Below, one piece after another: positions 27,317-36,804 of a DNA stretch of 64,000 nucleotides. Position 1 is the first letter of the stretch; the number at the start of each line of letters is the position of its first letter. The stretch is taken from NCBI RefSeq assembly GCF_000719115.1, contig NZ_JOEA01000017.1:186001-250000 (forward strand), in the 5' to 3' direction. The stretch is from Lentzea albidocapillata. GTDB lineage: Bacteria; Actinomycetota; Actinomycetes; Mycobacteriales; Pseudonocardiaceae. The notes under the pieces are model-generated. The model saw only the letters and a program-made list of their open reading frames with translations. It did not search any database and was not told where the DNA came from. A program made the position numbers and the translations under genes.

Positions 27317-27396
27317 GCGGGTCAGGCGAGCAGCGGGTCAGGCGAGCAGCGGGTCAGGCGAGCAGCGGGTCAGGCGAGCAGCGGGTCAGGCGAGCG
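27317..27396. repeat. Five tandem copies of a 16-bp repeat
   Basis: The unit GCGGGTCAGGCGAGCA starts at 27317, 27333, 27349, 27365 and 27381. Four copies are identical and the fifth differs only in its last base. Near-identity suggests recent expansion by slippage. The array lies about 170 nt past the yifB stop. Confidence 0.9.
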
Positions 27397-27568
27397 ACCG
27401 GCGGCTTGGGGCGGGCGATGAAGCTCCGCATCTCGTAGTGGTGCGCGGGGGCTGTGGTGGCTGGAGCTGCCGAGGAAGGGCTGCGAGCTTGGGCGAGGCT
27501 GTGCCGTCTTGAGGGACGAGGATCGCTTGGGTAAGGACGACCCGGCCTCGGTCCGGGTGAGGGCGGGA

Positions 27569-29089
27569 TCAGGGGGCTCGGCGTTCTCGGAAGTGGAGGG
27601 CTGCGGCTACGTGGTCCTGGGTTGGGCGGTCGGCTTCTGCCAGGTCGGCGAGGGTCCAGGCGACGCGTAGGCAGCGGTCGGCGCCTCTGCCTGTCAGGGC
27701 TCCTAGGGCGAGGGCTCGGTCCAGGAGGGCCGTTGTCGGCCTTGGGAGCGCGAACTCTCGGCGTAGGGCTGGGCCTGGCACTAGGGCGTTCGCCGGCCAG
27801 GTGTGGCCGTGGGCGGACCAGCGGGTGGCGGCTCTTGTCCTGGCTTTCAGGACTCTGGCTCTTACTACCGCTGTCGGTTCTGGTGGGGTGGCGTCTGCGT
27901 TCGCCATGGCCGTTGTCGCCCTCATCCGGACCCTCAGGTCCACGCGGTCGAGCAGCGGGCCGGAGAGGCGGGACTGGTAGCGGCGGCGGACTGTGGAGGT
28001 GCAGATGCAGTCCGTTTCCTTCGGTGGGGCGCAGGGGCACGGGTTGGTGGCGAGGATCAGCTGGAAGCGGGCCGGGTAGCGGGCTATGCCGTCTCGGCGC
28101 GGGATGCGGACCTCGCCCTCTTCCAGGGCCGTGCGGAGGGTGTCGATGGTCTTCTGGCCGAACTCGCAGGCCTCGTCCAGGAAGAGGACGCCCTTGTGAG
28201 CGCGGGAGGCGGCGCCTGGCTTCGCCATGCCGCTGCCGCCGCCGATCAGGGCCGCTATCGACGTCGTGTGGTGGACGTTGACGAACGGCGGGCTGGCTAC
28301 GAGGGGGTAGTCGGAGGAGAGGACGCCCGCTACCGAGTGGACGGCGGTCACCGCCAGCGATTCTTGGCGCGTCAGCGGTGGGAGAAGGCCCGGGAGGCGT
28401 TCGGCCAGCATCGTTTTGCCGGTGCCCGGCGGGCCCGTCAGGAGGAGGTGGTGGGCGCCTGCCGCGGCCACCTCCAGGGCCCAGCGAGCCTCTGGCTGGC
28501 CCACGACGTCGGCCAGATCCGGGACGGCCGGGAGCGGTGGGTCGGCCGGCTGCGGTGGCGGGTGCAGCGGCACGGGCTCACTGCGGAGCCAGGCGAGAAC
28601 TTCGGCGAGGGTCTGGGCGCCGTGGAGGTCGATGCCGTCGACCAGGGCCGCCTCCGGCAGGACGTCCACCGGGACGATCGCTGTCGTGAGGCCCGCACGG
28701 CGGGCTGCGAGCAGGGCGGGCAACGCGCCGCGGACCGCGCGGACCCGGCCGTCGAGGGCCAGTTCGCCCAGCAGGACGGTGGTGGTCAGGCGCTCGCACG
28801 GGACCGAGCCGGCGGCGGCGAGGGTGGCGCAGGCGATGGCGAGGTCGTAGCTGCTGCCGCCCTTGGGCAGGTTCGCCGGGGACAGGCCCAGGACGATGCG
28901 CTGCTTCGGCCACTCCTCCTCGCTGTTGCGGACGGCGGCCTTCACCCGCTCCTTCGACTCGTGCAAGGACGCGTCGGGCAGGCCCAGGAGGTGGGTGCGG
29001 GGCTGGCCCACGCCCACGTCGGCCTCGATCTCGACCGCGATGCCGTCGACGCCGTAGAGGGCGACGGACCAGGCCTGCGCCAAGCCCAT
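27569..29089 (-). CDS. Mg-chelatase-like AAA+ ATPase, ComM/YifB family
   Basis: A 506-residue protein with the ComM layout: an N-terminal Lon-like domain (VEADVGVGQPRTHLLGLPDA type, ending in a segment with LLGELALDGRVRAVRG) and an AAA+ domain. Walker A is GPPGTGKT at 219-226, Walker B is GVLFLDEACEF, and a zinc-type Cys group (NPCPCAPP, CICT) lies near 340. ComM in Vibrio is a helicase promoting branch migration during transformation; the actinobacterial role is untested. It follows yraN with a one-base gap (TGAGATG). Confidence 0.92.
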   Translation of the reverse strand: MGLAQAWSVALYGVDGIAVEIEADVGVGQPRTHLLGLPDASLHESKERVKAAVRNSEEEWPKQRIVLGLSPANLPKGGSSYDLAIACATLAAAGSVPCERLTTTVLLGELALDGRVRAVRGALPALLAARRAGLTTAIVPVDVLPEAALVDGIDLHGAQTLAEVLAWLRSEPVPLHPPPQPADPPLPAVPDLADVVGQPEARWALEVAAAGAHHLLLTGPPGTGKTMLAERLPGLLPPLTRQESLAVTAVHSVAGVLSSDYPLVASPPFVNVHHTTSIAALIGGGSGMAKPGAASRAHKGVLFLDEACEFGQKTIDTLRTALEEGEVRIPRRDGIARYPARFQLILATNPCPCAPPKETDCICTSTVRRRYQSRLSGPLLDRVDLRVRMRATTAMANADATPPEPTAVVRARVLKARTRAATRWSAHGHTWPANALVPGPALRREFALPRPTTALLDRALALGALTGRGADRCLRVAWTLADLAEADRPTQDHVAAALHFRERRAP

Positions 29090-29090
29090 C

Positions 29091-29465
29091 TCAGGCTCCC
29101 CGCAGGTGCTGCAGGCGCGGCTCGCCGGAGGGAGGCCAGGTGACCGAGATCAGGTCGACGCGGACGTTGCACCAGCCGACGCCGTGCGACGCGAGCCAGC
29201 GCAACGCCGTGCGGCGCAGGCGTGAGAGCTTGCGTTCGTCGACAGCCTCGTCCGGGCGGCCCCAGGCCGGGCCGGACCTGGTCTTGACCTCGCAGACGAC
29301 CAGGCGGTCGCCCTCCACGGCCACGACGTCGAGCTCACCGTCGCGGCACGTCCAGTTCCGCGACAGGACGACCAGGCCCTGCCCCTCCAGGTACCTGCAC
29401 GCCAGATCCTCGCCCTGGCGCCCCATCTCCTGCTGCCTGGTCTCGACCAGTGCCTGTGCCACCAC
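29091..29465 (-). CDS. YraN/UPF0102 family nuclease-fold protein
   Basis: A 124-residue small protein with the restriction-endonuclease-like fold of the UPF0102 family: GRQGEDLACRYLEGQG, SRNWTCRDGELDVVAVEGD and LVVCEVKTRSG. The E...D...ExK pattern of PD-(D/E)XK nucleases is complete. The natural substrate is unknown. It is the first gene of a unit with yifB. Confidence 0.9.
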   Translation of the reverse strand: MVAQALVETRQQEMGRQGEDLACRYLEGQGLVVLSRNWTCRDGELDVVAVEGDRLVVCEVKTRSGPAWGRPDEAVDERKLSRLRRTALRWLASHGVGWCNVRVDLISVTWPPSGEPRLQHLRGA

Positions 29466-29542
29466 TGCCCTCGCCTCCCTGCGGGTCGTTGGACACGACC
29501 TTGCAGGGCGGGACGGGGTGGGCGACCGGGCCGCGGGGAATC

Positions 29543-29569
29543 TGTGGACAACTCGGCGGCTGTGGACAA
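29543..29569. other. Pair of DnaA-box-like sequences upstream of yraN
   Basis: TGTGGACAA occurs at 29543-29551 and 29561-29569, both the complement of TTGTCCACA, in the same orientation and 18 bp apart. They lie in the 251-bp spacer between the DUF2469 gene and yraN, which otherwise holds nothing I can identify. Confidence 0.55.
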
Positions 29570-29716
29570 GTCGGCCGTTGTAGATCTTGGAACGGCGGAA
29601 TCGTCGGTGGGGTGTGCTAGGAGCGTGGCCCGAAACGCCGCCGTGAGAACTCGCGGCCGCACGGGCTCATCGCGGCACCGCGGACGGCACCGCCAACGTT
29701 TCGGGTCACTCCTCTT

Positions 29717-30040
29717 TCAGCTGGGGAAAGGGCCGCTCTCCGGCAGTCGGAGATCGGGCTTGTCCAGCTCTTCCACGTTCACGTCCTTGAACGTGATGAC
29801 ACGAACGTTCTTGACGAACCTCGCAGGGCGGTACATGTCCCACACCCACGCATCCGACATGCGCACCTCGAAGTACACCTCGCCGTCGGCGTTGCGCACC
29901 TGCACGTCCACCGAGTTGGCCAGGTAGAAACGCCGTTCGGTCTCCACGACGAACGAGAACTGGCTGACTATGTCGCGGTACTCCTTGTACAGCGACAGTT
30001 CCATCTCGGTCTCGTACTTCTCGAGATCCTCTGCACTCAT
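29717..30040 (-). CDS. DUF2469 family protein
   Basis: A 107-residue conserved actinobacterial protein of unknown function (family of Rv2901c). It is acidic, begins MSAEDLEKYETEMELSLYKEY, and has the conserved centre ETERRFYLANSVDVQVRN and VWDMYRPARFVKNVRV. Its start overlaps the rnhB stop as TAATG, so the two are coupled. Position after rnhB is conserved in mycobacteria and streptomycetes. Confidence 0.92.
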   Translation of the reverse strand: MSAEDLEKYETEMELSLYKEYRDIVSQFSFVVETERRFYLANSVDVQVRNADGEVYFEVRMSDAWVWDMYRPARFVKNVRVITFKDVNVEELDKPDLRLPESGPFPS

Positions 30041-30831
30041 TACGCCTCCGCGCGGGTCATCTGCTCCGCGCCCTCACTCGTCGCGAGCTCCCCGGCGTCA
30101 GCCGGGGTTGCATCATTCTGGACCACGGCCTGCGCGGTTGTGCCGCGCGCCACCCTGTGCGGCGCGGCGAGACCGTGCTTGGCAGCCGCCGCTGCCACAT
30201 TTACATACGACCAGCGATGCTCCGCACACGGCCCGTGTTCCATCAACGCTGCCGTGTGGTCGGGCGTGCAGTACCCCTTGTGCACGTTGAACCCGTATTC
30301 GGGATGACGATCATGCAGATCCGCCATGATCCGGTCCCGCGTGACCTTGGCCAGCACCGATGCCGCCGCCACGCACGCCGCGGCCTGGTCGCCCTTGAGC
30401 ACCGCCACGTTCGGCGCCGGCATCCCCGGCACCTTGAAACCGTCCGTCAGCACGTATCCGGGGTGCGTCTCCATCTGCGCCACCGCGCGCCGCATGCCCT
30501 CGATGTTCATGACGTGGATGCCCAGCCAGTCGATGTCGGCAGGCGGAACGACCACCACCGAGTGATCCAGCGCACGCTTGAGCACCAGGTCGTACATCCG
30601 ATCGCGGGCAGCGGCCGTCATCAGCTTCGAGTCGTTCAGCCCTTCGAACCGCGAAGCATCACCCGGTCGAAGGACACACGCGGCGATCACCAACGGACCG
30701 GCGCACGGGCCGCGGCCCGCCTCGTCCACGCCGGCGACCGGTCCCAGGCCCCGGCGCTCCAGCGTGCTCTGCAACGCCCAGTTCCCCGCCGAGCCCCGCA
30801 CCACCGCGCGGGGCGGCATCAGCATGGTCAT
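30040..30831 (-). CDS. rnhB: Ribonuclease HII
   Basis: Removes ribonucleotides and RNA from RNA/DNA hybrids. The protein is 263 residues from the ATG at 30831, which overlaps the stop of the preceding signal peptidase as ATGA. The DEAGRGPCAGP motif supplies catalytic D36 and E37. NDSKLMTAAARDRMY and SVLAKVTRDRIM are also typical. The last ~45 residues are a non-conserved tail. A much longer open frame upstream is not needed. Confidence 0.95.
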   Translation of the reverse strand: MTMLMPPRAVVRGSAGNWALQSTLERRGLGPVAGVDEAGRGPCAGPLVIAACVLRPGDASRFEGLNDSKLMTAAARDRMYDLVLKRALDHSVVVVPPADIDWLGIHVMNIEGMRRAVAQMETHPGYVLTDGFKVPGMPAPNVAVLKGDQAAACVAAASVLAKVTRDRIMADLHDRHPEYGFNVHKGYCTPDHTAALMEHGPCAEHRWSYVNVAAAAAKHGLAAPHRVARGTTAQAVVQNDATPADAGELATSEGAEQMTRAEA

Positions 30832-31691
30832 CGGCGGAATCGGTCTCGCACTCGACGCCCGAGCAGCAGAAGCGGCCACGCACCGACGATACCGAGGCCC
30901 AGCGGGACGTTCTCCTGCCAGCCCGGCGCACCCATCGAGACGACCTGCGGGTTGTGGTCGGACACCCCGCCCCACCTCGACGGAGGCAGCACGATCACGC
31001 GCGCCTTGCCGATCACGTCGTCCACCGGCACGAGCCCGTTGAGCCCGCCCTGGCCCTGGCAGCGCGAGTCGCACGAATGATTGCGGTTGTCGCCGAGCAC
31101 GAACAGCATCCCGTCCGGGATCTTGATCTCCTCGAACGACTCCTGCTCGGCCGGCGTGCCCACGTCGAAGTGTTTGTACGGCTCGTCGAGCGGCTTGCCG
31201 TCCACCGTCACGCGGTTCTGCTCGTCGCAGCACTTCACGGTCTGCCCGCCGACGGCGATCACGCGCTTGACGAAGTCTTCCTCGTTCGCCGACGGCAGCC
31301 CGACCAGCGAACCGAGCCACGCCAGCCCCTGCGAGATCGGGTTGCCGGGCTCCGCGGAGACGAAGTCGTTCTGCCACGACGGCGGCCCGCGGAACACGAT
31401 CACGTCGCCCGGCGCCGGATCGGTGAAGCGGAAGGTGACCTTGTCGACGAGCACCCGGTCGCCGTAGCAGTCGGTGCACCCGTGCAGTGTCGTCTCCATC
31501 GACTCGGACGGGATCATGTAGACGCGGCCGAGGAAGATCTGGATACCGATCGCGAGGCCGAACGCGACCAGGATGAGGATAGGCAGTTCCTTCCAGAAGT
31601 TGCCCTTTTTCTTCTGCTTCGCGGGCTTGTCCGAAGCGTCCGAACTGGGCTCGTCACCGGGAGGGTTCTGCTCTGGAGCGTCGTCGACCAC
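30828..31691 (-). CDS. lepB: Signal peptidase I (second tandem copy)
   Basis: Membrane-anchored serine protease removing Sec signal peptides. The 287-residue protein has an acidic/Lys-rich cytoplasmic N-terminus (~30 residues), one membrane helix (LPILILVAFGLAIGIQIF), the nucleophile S64 (IPSESMETTL) and the general base K142 (EEDFVKRVIAVGG). A GDNRNHSCDSR box and a second hydrophobic stretch at the C-terminus (LGLGIVGAWPLLLLG) follow. Cysteine pairs (CTDC, CC) lie in the outer domain. The GTG start at 31691 is four nt after the stop of the other copy. Confidence 0.95.
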   Translation of the reverse strand: MVDDAPEQNPPGDEPSSDASDKPAKQKKKGNFWKELPILILVAFGLAIGIQIFLGRVYMIPSESMETTLHGCTDCYGDRVLVDKVTFRFTDPAPGDVIVFRGPPSWQNDFVSAEPGNPISQGLAWLGSLVGLPSANEEDFVKRVIAVGGQTVKCCDEQNRVTVDGKPLDEPYKHFDVGTPAEQESFEEIKIPDGMLFVLGDNRNHSCDSRCQGQGGLNGLVPVDDVIGKARVIVLPPSRWGGVSDHNPQVVSMGAPGWQENVPLGLGIVGAWPLLLLGRRVRDRFRR

Positions 31692-31695
31692 GAGA

Positions 31696-32436
31696 TCAGC
31701 CTAGGGGCTGGGGGTTGTGATCCGACACAACACTCCACCGATCTTTCGGGAAAACGATGTACCGGGCCTTCCCGATGACGTTCTCGAGCGGAACGGTGCC
31801 CGCCACGCCCCCGCCGCCCTGTTTGCGCGAGTCGGTGGAGTTCATCCGGTTGTCCCCCATCACGAACAACCGGCCGTCCGGTACGCGGATCGGCGCGAAC
31901 GGCTCGTGGTCCGCGGGCGAAGTGCCGGCCTGCCAATGCACGTACGGCTCATCCAGCGGTTTGCCGTCCACGACGACACGGTGCTGCTCGTCGCAACACA
32001 TCACCGTCTGGCCGGGCAACGCGATCACGCGCTTCACGAAGTCGCGCTCGTTCGCCGGGGCGATGCCCAGCAGCGAACCGATGTTCTGCACGAAACCCGC
32101 GACGGGATTGGTCGATCGGGGAGTGCGGAACTCGGTCGACGTCCACGCCTCGGGGCCGCGGAACACGACCACCTCGCCCGGTTCGATGTCGCTGAAGCCG
32201 TAGGTGAGCTTGTCGACCAGGACGCGGTCGTTCTCGCAGCCCGTGCAGCCGTGCAGCGTGTTCTCCATCGACGCCGAGGGGATCACGTAGACCCGCGCCA
32301 CGAACGCCTGGATCAGCACCGTCAGCACGACGGCAGTCACGACGACGTAGAGAATTTCTCTCCAGACAGGAGTACGCCCCCGCTCCGGTTCATCCGGTGC
32401 GGAGGCGTCCTCGAAGTCTTCTGGGCTCGAAGCCAC
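31696..32436 (-). CDS. lepB: Signal peptidase I (first tandem copy)
   Basis: A 246-residue paralogue of the next gene. It has one N-terminal membrane helix (ILYVVVTAVVLTVLIQAF), nucleophile S56 (IPSASMENTL), base K135 (RDFVKRVIALPG), and the GDNRMNSTDSR box. It lacks the C-terminal hydrophobic stretch of the second copy. Both share the GCTxC and CC motifs. Both catalytic dyads are intact, so both should be active, perhaps with different substrate preference. It lies three nt after rplS. Confidence 0.95.
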   Translation of the reverse strand: MASSPEDFEDASAPDEPERGRTPVWREILYVVVTAVVLTVLIQAFVARVYVIPSASMENTLHGCTGCENDRVLVDKLTYGFSDIEPGEVVVFRGPEAWTSTEFRTPRSTNPVAGFVQNIGSLLGIAPANERDFVKRVIALPGQTVMCCDEQHRVVVDGKPLDEPYVHWQAGTSPADHEPFAPIRVPDGRLFVMGDNRMNSTDSRKQGGGGVAGTVPLENVIGKARYIVFPKDRWSVVSDHNPQPLG

Positions 32437-32439
32437 CGG

Positions 32440-32799
32440 TCAGGAGACCGGACGGGCCTCGCGCTTCTCCTTGATCTTGGCGGCCTTGCCGCGCAGGTCG
32501 CGCAGGTAGTACAGCTTGGCGCGACGCACGTCACCGCGGGTGACGATCTCGATCTCGGCGATGTTCGGCGAGTGCAGCGGGAAGGTGCGCTCGACACCGA
32601 CGCCGAACGAGACCTTGCGGACCGTGAAGGTCTCGCGGATGCCGCCGTTCTGACGACGGATCACGACGCCCTGGAACACCTGGACGCGCTCGCGCGAGCC
32701 CTCGATGACGCGGACGTGGACCTTCAGCGTGTCGCCGGCGCGGAACGCCGGGATGTCAGTGCGCAACGACTGGGCGTCAAGTGCGTCCAGGATGTTCAT
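32440..32799 (-). CDS. rplS: 50S ribosomal protein L19
   Basis: A 119-residue L19 starting at the ATG at 32799 ([19 protein letters not shown]). Typical segments are [28 protein letters not shown] and [21 protein letters not shown] 6-bp hairpin (32884-32889 with 32895-32900) lies in the trmD-rplS gap. It is followed closely by the two signal peptidases. Confidence 0.97.
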   Translation of the reverse strand: MNILDALDAQSLRTDIPAFRAGDTLKVHVRVIEGSRERVQVFQGVVIRRQNGGIRETFTVRKVSFGVGVERTFPLHSPNIAEIEIVTRGDVRRAKLYYLRDLRGKAAKIKEKREARPVS

Positions 32800-32951
32800 C
32801 GGTGGTTCCTCACGTGTCTTGAACTCCCCAGAGCATGCTCCATGGCTGTGCACGACATGATGGGGGTCGGCTTGTGTGCGCACGCCGGTATCACACCGGC
32901 TTCGGCAACTGTTCCAGTGTGCCAGACCAGGCACTCCGGAATGAAATCGGG

Positions 32952-33698
32952 CTACTCCCCGCCCTCACGCAGGCGCGTGAGCAGGGCTCGGTCGTGCTTG
33001 TCGAACGCGTCCGCCGGCAAGGATTCCAGCAGGTCAGGACGCCTTTCAAAGGTGCGGGCGAGCGACTGGTCACGGCGCCAGCGGTTGATCAGTCTGTGGT
33101 TGCCGGAACGCAGCACGTCCGGCACCGCCAGGTCGCGCCACACCTCGGGCCGCGTGTAGCTCGGCCCTTCGAGCAGCCCGTCCTGGAACGAGTCCTCGGC
33201 GTGCGACTTCGGGTTGCCGAGCACACCGGGCAGCAACCGCGCGACCGCTTCCACGATCGCGAGCACCGCCACCTCGCCACCGACCAGCACGTAGTCACCG
33301 ATGGACACCTCATCGACGCGTACGCGCCGTGCGGCGTCATCGACCACACGCTGGTCAATGCCCTCGTAGCGACCGCACGCGAACACGAGGTGGGACTCGT
33401 TCGCGTACTCGTGCGCGACCGCCTGCGTGAACGGACGCCCGGCCGGCGTCGGCACGATGAGACGCGTCTCGTCCGTGCACACGTCGTCCAGGGCGGGACC
33501 CCAGATGTCGGCCTTCATGACCATGCCGGGCCCACCGCCGTACGGGCTGTCGTCGACAGCCTTGTGCACGTCCTGGGTCCAGTCACGGAGGTCGTGCACG
33601 CCGACGCCGATCAGGCCTCTGTCGATCGCCTTCCCGAGCAACGCCGCGCGCAGTGGCGCGAGGTACTCGGGGAAGATCGTGACGACGTCAATCTGCAT
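32952..33698 (-). CDS. trmD: tRNA (guanine37-N1)-methyltransferase
   Basis: SPOUT-class methyltransferase acting on G37 of tRNAs with CNN anticodons. The 248-residue protein shows the knot motifs [31 protein letters not shown] and the C-terminal [10 protein letters not shown]. The N-terminal [11 protein letters not shown] start is typical. It overlaps the end of rimM by 11 nt. Confidence 0.97.
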   Translation of the reverse strand: MQIDVVTIFPEYLAPLRAALLGKAIDRGLIGVGVHDLRDWTQDVHKAVDDSPYGGGPGMVMKADIWGPALDDVCTDETRLIVPTPAGRPFTQAVAHEYANESHLVFACGRYEGIDQRVVDDAARRVRVDEVSIGDYVLVGGEVAVLAIVEAVARLLPGVLGNPKSHAEDSFQDGLLEGPSYTRPEVWRDLAVPDVLRSGNHRLINRWRRDQSLARTFERRPDLLESLPADAFDKHDRALLTRLREGGE

Positions 33699-34203
33699 CG
33701 AGCAGGCCCTCTGGCGGGTCGATCACGACACGGCCGCCGCGCACGTCCACGGTGGGCACGATCTCGCGCACGAACGGGATGAGCGCCTCCCCCTGGTCAC
33801 GGATGACCACGAGCAGTTCGCCGCCGGGACCGTGCAGGATCTCCTTGACCGTGCCGATCTTCGTACCGTCGACGAGTTCGGCCGCGAGCCCTTCGAGCTC
33901 GTGGTCGTAGAACTCGTCCGGGTCGTCGATCGGTGGCAGGTCGTCGGTGCTGCCCAGCAGATACGTGCCGCGCAACGACTCCGCGACGTCCCGCGTCAGG
34001 ACTTCCTCGAAACGCACGAGCAGCCGCCCGGCATGAGGCCGGGCGGCTGACACGGTGAGGCTTCGGGACGTGCCGTCACGCAGCTTGGCCTGGAGCGTGG
34101 CTCCGAGCTTGAACCGCATTTCGGGTGAATCGGTGCGCACGTCAACGGATAGTTCACCGGTGATCCCGTGCGCCTTGGCCACTCGGCCGACGACGACGTC
34201 CAT
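33688..34203 (-). CDS. rimM: 16S rRNA processing protein RimM
   Basis: Ribosome-assembly factor for the 30S head that binds S19. The 171-residue protein starts at the ATG at 34203 ([18 protein letters not shown]). The RimM barrel and the PRC-like C-terminal domain ([25 protein letters not shown]) are both present. It sits between khpA and trmD as in other actinobacteria. Confidence 0.96.
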   Translation of the reverse strand: MDVVVGRVAKAHGITGELSVDVRTDSPEMRFKLGATLQAKLRDGTSRSLTVSAARPHAGRLLVRFEEVLTRDVAESLRGTYLLGSTDDLPPIDDPDEFYDHELEGLAAELVDGTKIGTVKEILHGPGGELLVVIRDQGEALIPFVREIVPTVDVRGGRVVIDPPEGLLDAD

Positions 34204-34222
34204 TTGCCCTTTGCAGCTTCGT

Positions 34223-34462
34223 TCAGCGGTCGGTGTCGACGACGTCGACCCGCACACCACGACCGCCGATACCGGCCATCACGGTGCGCAGAGCCGTCGC
34301 GGTGCGACCGCCACGACCGATCACCTTGCCGAGGTCGTCCGGGTGGACGTGGACCTCGAGGGTGCGGCCGCGGCGGGTCGTGACGAGGTTCACCCGGACT
34401 TCGTCCGGGTGGTCGACGATGCCGCGAACGAGGTGTTCGAGGGCGTCAGCCAACAAACTCAC
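34223..34462 (-). CDS. khpA: KH-domain RNA-binding protein KhpA
   Basis: A 79-residue single KH-domain protein. The GxxG loop is GRGG within [20 protein letters not shown]. It starts at a GTG overlapping the rpsP stop as GTGA. KhpA works with KhpB in other Gram-positives to bind RNA. The rpsP-khpA-rimM-trmD order is conserved. Confidence 0.93.
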   Translation of the reverse strand: MSLLADALEHLVRGIVDHPDEVRVNLVTTRRGRTLEVHVHPDDLGKVIGRGGRTATALRTVMAGIGGRGVRVDVVDTDR

Positions 34463-34926
34463 GCCTCGTCCTTGGGCGCCTCGGCCTCAGTCTCAGCCTC
34501 AGCCTTCGCCTCGGCCTTGGGGGCGTCGTCGGCCTTCTTGGCCTTCTTCGCCTTCGGCGTGGTGGCGTCGGTCATCGGCTCGGAGTTCGCGGCGGCGAGC
34601 GCGGCGGCGAAGAGCTCGGCCTTCGGGGTCTTCGGCTCCTTGACCTTCAGGGTGCCCTCGGCGCCCGGCAGGCCCTTGAACTTCTGCCAGTCACCGGTGA
34701 TCTCGAGGATCCGCTGGACCGACTCGGTCGGCTGCGCGCCGACACCCAGCCAGTACTGCGCACGCTCGGAGTCGACCGCGATGAACGACGGCTCGTCCTT
34801 CGGGTGGTACTTGCCGATCGTCTCGATGGCCTTGCCGTCGCGACGGGTGCGCGCGTCGGCGACCACGATGCGGTAGTACGGCTGGCGGATCTTGCCGAGA
34901 CGCTGAAGCTTGATCTTGACGGCCAT
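34459..34926 (-). CDS. rpsP: 30S ribosomal protein S16 with extended C-terminus
   Basis: The first ~85 residues are ordinary S16 ([45 protein letters not shown]). The remaining ~70 residues are a low-complexity Ala/Lys/Glu tail. The total of 155 residues is nearly twice the usual S16 length, a known feature of actinobacterial S16. It heads the rpsP-khpA-rimM-trmD unit. Confidence 0.97.
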   Translation of the reverse strand: MAVKIKLQRLGKIRQPYYRIVVADARTRRDGKAIETIGKYHPKDEPSFIAVDSERAQYWLGVGAQPTESVQRILEITGDWQKFKGLPGAEGTLKVKEPKTPKAELFAAALAAANSEPMTDATTPKAKKAKKADDAPKAEAKAEAETEAEAPKDEA

Positions 34927-35049
34927 TGGCCTGGTACTCCTCGAGCTCTGTGTTGGTGGTTCGCACAGTCGCGGCCCGGGCAGAGGGGCCGACCACGACG
35001 GACAGCGGGCAATTGTGCCAGATGGGGACCGGCGGATCCGAATCGGGTC

Positions 35050-35781
35050 CTACGCGAACGGTGTCACGGTGCCGAGCGCTTCCCTCACGGCACGCGCGTG
35101 TGCGACCGCTCCCGGCGTGTCGCCGTGCACGCACAACGACTCCGCCTGCGTCTTGATGACGGTGCCGTCGACCGCGACGAGTTCGCCCTGGAGCAGCCGG
35201 GTGGCCCGTTCGACGATCTGCGCGGTGCCGGTGAGCAGGGCGTCCGGCCGGCTGCGCGGGACCAGCGTGCCCTCCGGCGTGTAGCCGCGGTCGGCGAACG
35301 CCTCCTGAACGGGCCGCAAGCCTGCTCGTGAGGCCTTCTCCAGCAACTGGGAGCCGGGCAGGCCGAGGATGGGCAGGTCCTTGAACGCCTTGGTGCCGTT
35401 AACGACGGCCTCGGCCTGCTTCTCGTGGTGCACCGTGGCGTTGTAAAGCGCGCCGTGCGGCTTCACGTACACGACCTCGGTGCCTGCTGCTCGTGCGCAC
35501 GCATCGAGTGCGCCGATCTGATAAAGCACCTCGTCCGCGAGCTCGACCGGATCGGCGTCGATGAACCGCCGGCCGAACCCGGCCAGGTCGCGGTAACTCA
35601 CCTGGGCGCCGATCTTCACGCCGTTCTTCGCGGCTTCCTCGCAGACCTTGCGCATCGTGGACGGATCACCGGCGTGGAAGCCGCACGCGACGTTCGCACT
35701 GGTGATGACGCCCAGCAGCGCGGTGTCGTCGCCGAGCTTCCAGATGCCGAAGCCCTCGCCGAGGTCGCTGTTCAGGTCCAT
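35050..35781 (-). CDS. pxpA: 5-oxoprolinase subunit A (LamB/YcsF family)
   Basis: A 243-residue protein starting at the ATG at 35781 ([12 protein letters not shown]). Family motifs are [41 protein letters not shown] and [12 protein letters not shown]. PxpA cleaves 5-oxoproline to glutamate together with PxpB and PxpC, but neither pxpB nor pxpC is next to it here. Its start overlaps the stop of the CPBP protease gene as TGATG. Confidence 0.93.
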   Translation of the reverse strand: MDLNSDLGEGFGIWKLGDDTALLGVITSANVACGFHAGDPSTMRKVCEEAAKNGVKIGAQVSYRDLAGFGRRFIDADPVELADEVLYQIGALDACARAAGTEVVYVKPHGALYNATVHHEKQAEAVVNGTKAFKDLPILGLPGSQLLEKASRAGLRPVQEAFADRGYTPEGTLVPRSRPDALLTGTAQIVERATRLLQGELVAVDGTVIKTQAESLCVHGDTPGAVAHARAVREALGTVTPFA

Positions 35782-36575
35782 CAGATGACACCGACCGACA
35801 GGAGCAGGAGGGACAGTCCCGGCAGGAAGTTGTTCAGCACGTGCGCCACCATGCTCGCCCCGAGGCTGCGGGTGATCAGGCGGGCGACGCCGATGGGGAT
35901 GGCGATCACGAGGAGCAGCCACGTGCGCTGCGGTTCGAGGTGGCTGAGCGCGAAGATCACCGTGGTCAGCACGAACGCGGCCCACCTGCTCCAGCCCTGC
36001 CGCTCGACCGCGCCCCAGAGCAGCCCGCGGAAGATGATCTCCTCGCAGATCGGGCCGATGAAGCTCATGTAGAGGAACATCGTGATGGCGGCGGCCAGCG
36101 GCAGGTTCGCGTTGCTGAAGAGCTCGCCGATGGCGCTCGTGGCGTTGTCCTGACCGACGATCTTCGCCCACACGGTCGCGGCGACGTAGGTGAAGACCAG
36201 GCCGATGACGCCGATCTTGAGACCGAAGACGACGTCCGCCTTGGTCAGGCTCAGCCGCAGGTCGATGACGGGACCGTTGCCGCGCACGTACGTGATCACG
36301 ACGGCCAGCGAGGCCGCGAGCATGATCGGCACCAGCGAGCCGATCAGCACGAGCGAGGTCGAACTCTCGAGCGTCGCGCCGTAGCTCGCGCCTACGGCCG
36401 TGATGAACACGGCACTCAGGATGAAAACCGCTTCTACCAGCAGGAACGCGCCGAATCCCCAACGCTGGCCGACCCGCTCCGGCTCCGGGTTGCGGCTGAT
36501 GTCCCGCACGCTCTCGATGAAGCCCCGCTTCGGCTTCAGGGATTCCGGCTCACTCACGCTCTGCAATTTAGTCAC
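35781..36575 (-). CDS. CPBP-family intramembrane metalloprotease
   Basis: A 264-residue membrane protein with about seven hydrophobic segments and the CPBP/Abi motifs: EExxxR ([12 protein letters not shown]), FxxxH (FALSHLEP) and a later His (MVAHVLNN). The family includes prenyl-protein and CAAX-type proteases and bacteriocin self-protection proteins. It starts at a GTG (36575) and is coupled to pxpA, an association without known meaning. Confidence 0.88.
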   Translation of the reverse strand: MTKLQSVSEPESLKPKRGFIESVRDISRNPEPERVGQRWGFGAFLLVEAVFILSAVFITAVGASYGATLESSTSLVLIGSLVPIMLAASLAVVITYVRGNGPVIDLRLSLTKADVVFGLKIGVIGLVFTYVAATVWAKIVGQDNATSAIGELFSNANLPLAAAITMFLYMSFIGPICEEIIFRGLLWGAVERQGWSRWAAFVLTTVIFALSHLEPQRTWLLLVIAIPIGVARLITRSLGASMVAHVLNNFLPGLSLLLLSVGVI

Positions 36576-36804
36576 ACCGCGGCTACCAGCGGTGGAACAG
36601 CAGGCAATGCCACCCTCATGATCAGCCCACCTCGCGATCGACGCCGGCCCAGAAGCCGAGGCTACTGTGCGCCACCGACGGAAACCCGGTCGAGCATCTG
36701 GTCAGAATGTGGTCAGATCGGGTCCCGCCGGGTGTCCTACTCCTGGTGGTTGGATCGGCGTGCGAAGGCGGGGGCTAAACCCCGCGCGGATCGTGACCCG
36801 CTGA

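Larger units (their letters stand above)
26880..27568. other. Non-coding insertion between yifB and dprA
   Basis: This stretch carries five tandem 16-bp repeats next to yifB, an unstructured G-rich middle, and four consecutive hairpins next to dprA. Open frames across it have no domain or codon character. The tandem repeats and hairpins are described separately. Confidence 0.5.

Noticed and set aside
27317..27396. Possible CRISPR array
   Set aside because: The repeats are directly adjacent without spacers, and no cas gene is present.
27354..28040. A 228-codon minus-strand frame over the yifB 3' end
   Set aside because: It is an out-of-frame shadow of yifB made of Pro, Arg and Ser.
30832..31479. 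N-terminal extension of RNase HII
   Set aside because: It lies fully inside lepB in another frame; the ATGA-coupled start at 30831 gives the normal family length.
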